Shown: piece by piece, positions 16,121 to 17,851 of the stretch
How positions within the stretch are numbered: the stretch's first letter is position 1
Layout: the number at the start of each line of letters is the position of its first letter
Assembly: GCA_003482455.1 (NCBI GenBank)
Contig: DMYW01000054.1
Span: 19,696-37,546 of the forward strand
Reading direction: 5' to 3'
From: Rheinheimera sp.
GTDB taxonomy: Bacteria > Pseudomonadota > Gammaproteobacteria > Enterobacterales > Alteromonadaceae
Length of the DNA stretch: 17,851 nt
Notes under the pieces: generated by a model
Seen by the model: only the letters and a program-made list of their open reading frames with translations
What the model was told of the DNA's origin: nothing
The model's database searches: none
Position numbers and translations under genes: made by a program

Positions 16121-16182
16121 GAGCACTTGCCAGAAAATAAATTACTGTATAAATTCACAGTAAATCATTTTTGCGAGTGCTT
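16121..16182 (+). promoter_or_regulatory. Inverted repeat enclosing the recN control region and its ribosome-binding site
   Basis: AGCACTTGC (16122-16130) and GCGAGTGCT (16173-16181) can pair over 9 bp in RNA with one U-G wobble, plus an outer G-U pair. The 3' arm contains the GAG (16175-16177) that is the only Shine-Dalgarno-like sequence before the recN ATG at 16186. The 5' arm lies upstream of the expected recN transcription start, so only transcripts entering from nadK carry both arms. The smaller LexA palindrome is nested in the loop. Confidence 0.5.
16127..16163 (+). promoter_or_regulatory. recN promoter with LexA (SOS) box
   Basis: CTGTATAAATTCACAG (16145-16160) is a full LexA-box match to CTGT-N8-ACAG, and its symmetry extends to 7-bp arms, TTACTGT and ACAGTAA (16142-16163). 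A TTGCCA (16127-16132) and TATAAA (16148-16153) give a -35/-10 pair with a short 15-bp spacer, so the LexA box would cover the -10. recN is an established SOS gene in E. coli, controlled by LexA. The box starts 41 bp before the recN start codon. Confidence 0.88.
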
Positions 16183-16185
16183 CTT

Positions 16186-17851
16186 ATGTTGACCCACCTG
16201 CACATCAGTAATTTTGCAATTGTCCGCGCGCTGGAAATCGAATGGCAACCCGGTATGACCACCATCACAGGGGAAACAGGCGCCGGTAAATCAATTTCAC
16301 TGGACGCTTTAGCCTTGTGCCTCGGCGAGCGAGCAGACGGCATGGCGGTGCGCCCGGGCGCCGACAAGGCGGATCTAGTCGCCACCTTTGATGTCACAGC
16401 ACTTCCGCAAGCGCAGCAATGGTTGCAAGAACAAGATCTCGCAATGGGTAACGAAGTGATTATCCGTCGAGTGCTGGGGCCTGAGGGGCGATCGCGTGGC
16501 TATATCAATGGCGTACAAGTTCCTGCGCAACAGTTAAAATCGCTGGGCCAGCACCTGCTGAGTATTCATGGTCAGCACGCACATCAGCTTTTACTCAAAC
16601 CGGATCAACAACGTCAGCTGCTGGACGCTTATGCGGCACACCACGACTTATTGGCGGCAGTCAAACATAGCCATAAATCTTGGCAACAACTCAAATCCGA
16701 ACATCAGCAACTGCAAACCGATCAACAACAACGCGACGCTAAAAAACAACTGCTGGAGTATCAAGTTGCCGAGTTGGATCAATTCGCCCCCACAGCGGAC
16801 GAATTTGCAGAACTGGAAATAGAGCAGCAACGCCTCAGTCATGCCGCCAGTTTGATCCAAAACAGCCAGTTGAGTTTGCAGCTACTGGCAGACGGCGATG
16901 AAACCAATGCGGTGGCGTTGCTCAAACAAGCCTGTTACCAACTTGCCGATGCAGTCGCTATCGACCAACAGCTCGGCGAAATCGATACCATGCTACAAGA
17001 AGCCTTGGTGCAACTAGAAGAAGCGGGTCGCGAACTGCGGCGTTACAGTGAACGCGTGGAAGTAGATCCAGAGCGGTTATTTGAAGTGGATCAACGGTTA
17101 TCCGGCTATTTGCAGTTAAGCCGCAAGCATATGGTTGCCCCTGCCGAGCTGGCCGAACACCATCAACATTTGTCAGAACAGCTCGCGAAAATTACCGGTG
17201 CTGACGAACGGCTGGTAGAACTTGAAACCGCGATTCTCGCAGCGCGACAACAGTATCAGCTGGCTTGCGCTGCCCTTTCACACAGCCGACAACAAGCCGC
17301 AGAAGAGTTATCCCACCGAATCGAAGCCTCTATGGCCGAACTTTCAATGCACAATGCAAGGTTTCATATTCAACTGACCGCATTAACGGATGACCGCGCC
17401 AGCGCACATGGTCTCGATCATGTCGATTACCTAGTAAGCACCAACCCAGGACAACCGCTGCAGCCGATGCACAAAGTAGCGTCCGGCGGCGAATTGTCGC
17501 GGATCAGCTTAGCGGTTCAAGTGATCTTGGCAGGCAAAGTAACAACGCCCACCTTGATTTTCGATGAAGTCGATGTAGGTATTTCAGGCCCTGTCGCAGC
17601 CGGGGTTGGTCGCTTGTTGCGCCAACTGGGAGCGAGTACACAACTTATTTGTGTTACGCATTTGCCACAAGTAGCTAGCCAGGGTCATCAACAATTGTTT
17701 GTTGAAAAATATACTGACGGGCTGCATACCGAAACGCGGATGCGTCAGCTGAATGACGATGAGCGCGTTCACGAAATTGCGCGTTTATTGGCCGGCGAAA
17801 GTGTCAGTGCTTCGGCAATTGCCAATGCTCGTGAACTTTTATGTACCCCTT
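16186..17851 (+). CDS. recN: DNA repair protein RecN (3' end cut off by window edge)
   Basis: An SMC-like ATPase of double-strand-break repair that acts on the nucleoid, probably tethering DNA ends for RecA. 555 codons are visible with no stop; E. coli RecN has 553 aa, so very little is missing. The N-terminal ATPase half starts MLTHLHISNFAIVRALEIEW and has Walker A GETGAGKS (residues 29-36) and LLSIHGQHAHQLLL. A Gln/Glu-rich coiled-coil region fills about residues 155-385. The C-terminal half has the ABC signature SGGELSRISLA (433-443), Walker B LIFDEVDVG (Asp460, Glu461) and THLPQVAS. The ATG has only GAG 8 nt upstream as ribosome site. It follows nadK by 74 bp and has its own LexA-controlled promoter. 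Confidence 0.96.
   Translation, partial: MLTHLHISNFAIVRALEIEWQPGMTTITGETGAGKSISLDALALCLGERADGMAVRPGADKADLVATFDVTALPQAQQWLQEQDLAMGNEVIIRRVLGPEGRSRGYINGVQVPAQQLKSLGQHLLSIHGQHAHQLLLKPDQQRQLLDAYAAHHDLLAAVKHSHKSWQQLKSEHQQLQTDQQQRDAKKQLLEYQVAELDQFAPTADEFAELEIEQQRLSHAASLIQNSQLSLQLLADGDETNAVALLKQACYQLADAVAIDQQLGEIDTMLQEALVQLEEAGRELRRYSERVEVDPERLFEVDQRLSGYLQLSRKHMVAPAELAEHHQHLSEQLAKITGADERLVELETAILAARQQYQLACAALSHSRQQAAEELSHRIEASMAELSMHNARFHIQLTALTDDRASAHGLDHVDYLVSTNPGQPLQPMHKVASGGELSRISLAVQVILAGKVTTPTLIFDEVDVGISGPVAAGVGRLLRQLGASTQLICVTHLPQVASQGHQQLFVEKYTDGLHTETRMRQLNDDERVHEIARLLAGESVSASAIANARELLCTP

Noticed and set aside
16142..16172. LexA palindrome followed by TTTTT as an intrinsic terminator for nadK
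   Set aside because: The stem is AT-rich with only 7 bp and an 8-nt loop, so it is too weak; the CTGT-N8-ACAG pattern upstream of recN is better explained as an SOS box.

Overview
The window reads as a compact stretch of gammaproteobacterial chromosome. The gene content is mostly core (aspartate kinase, alanyl-tRNA synthetase, RecX, GrpE, HrcA, NAD kinase, RecN). YqhA, NadK, AlaS and RecN resemble their E. coli counterparts closely, and the grpE / nadK-recN arrangement matches the E. coli order. An S46 dipeptidyl-peptidase, a BPSS1780-type membrane protein and a ligand-propeller hybrid kinase point to an Alteromonadales/Rheinheimera-like lineage; that last step is inference, not proof. I see no mobile elements, CRISPR arrays, tRNAs, rRNAs or phage genes, and no gene-free stretch longer than 300 bases.

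Region 1 (1-7670, minus strand) is one tightly packed gene train, in transcription order: S46 peptidase, WbuC-like cupin, BPSS1780-family membrane protein, recX, alaS, lysC (cut by the window edge). Neighbours overlap by 14, 4 and 4 nt, then are separated by 9 and 4 nt. The recX-alaS-lysC part is a familiar gammaproteobacterial order, but recA is not upstream of recX. Its place is taken by genes of envelope or peptide metabolism.

Region 2 (7671-11998, plus strand) starts after a 199-bp divergent intergenic region. It holds yqhA and a large membrane hybrid sensor kinase with a periplasmic propeller, separated by a short region with a hairpin and a possible promoter. The kinase stop codon lies 1 nt from the stop codon of a convergent succinate-semialdehyde dehydrogenase gene.

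Region 3 (12000-15101, minus strand) carries hrcA, grpE and a gabD-like dehydrogenase. A strong sigma32-like promoter for grpE overlaps the end of hrcA, and a TTCG-loop terminator separates grpE from the dehydrogenase. Region 4 (15230-17851, plus strand) has nadK and recN. The recN start region has a well-formed LexA (SOS) box, nested inside a longer inverted repeat that could hide the recN ribosome-binding site on read-through transcripts from nadK.

No wholly new multi-gene system is evident. The most interesting signals are regulatory: the nested recN leader structure, the HrcA plus sigma32 arrangement at hrcA-grpE, and the unusual operon that places recX-alaS-lysC behind a secreted peptidase gene.
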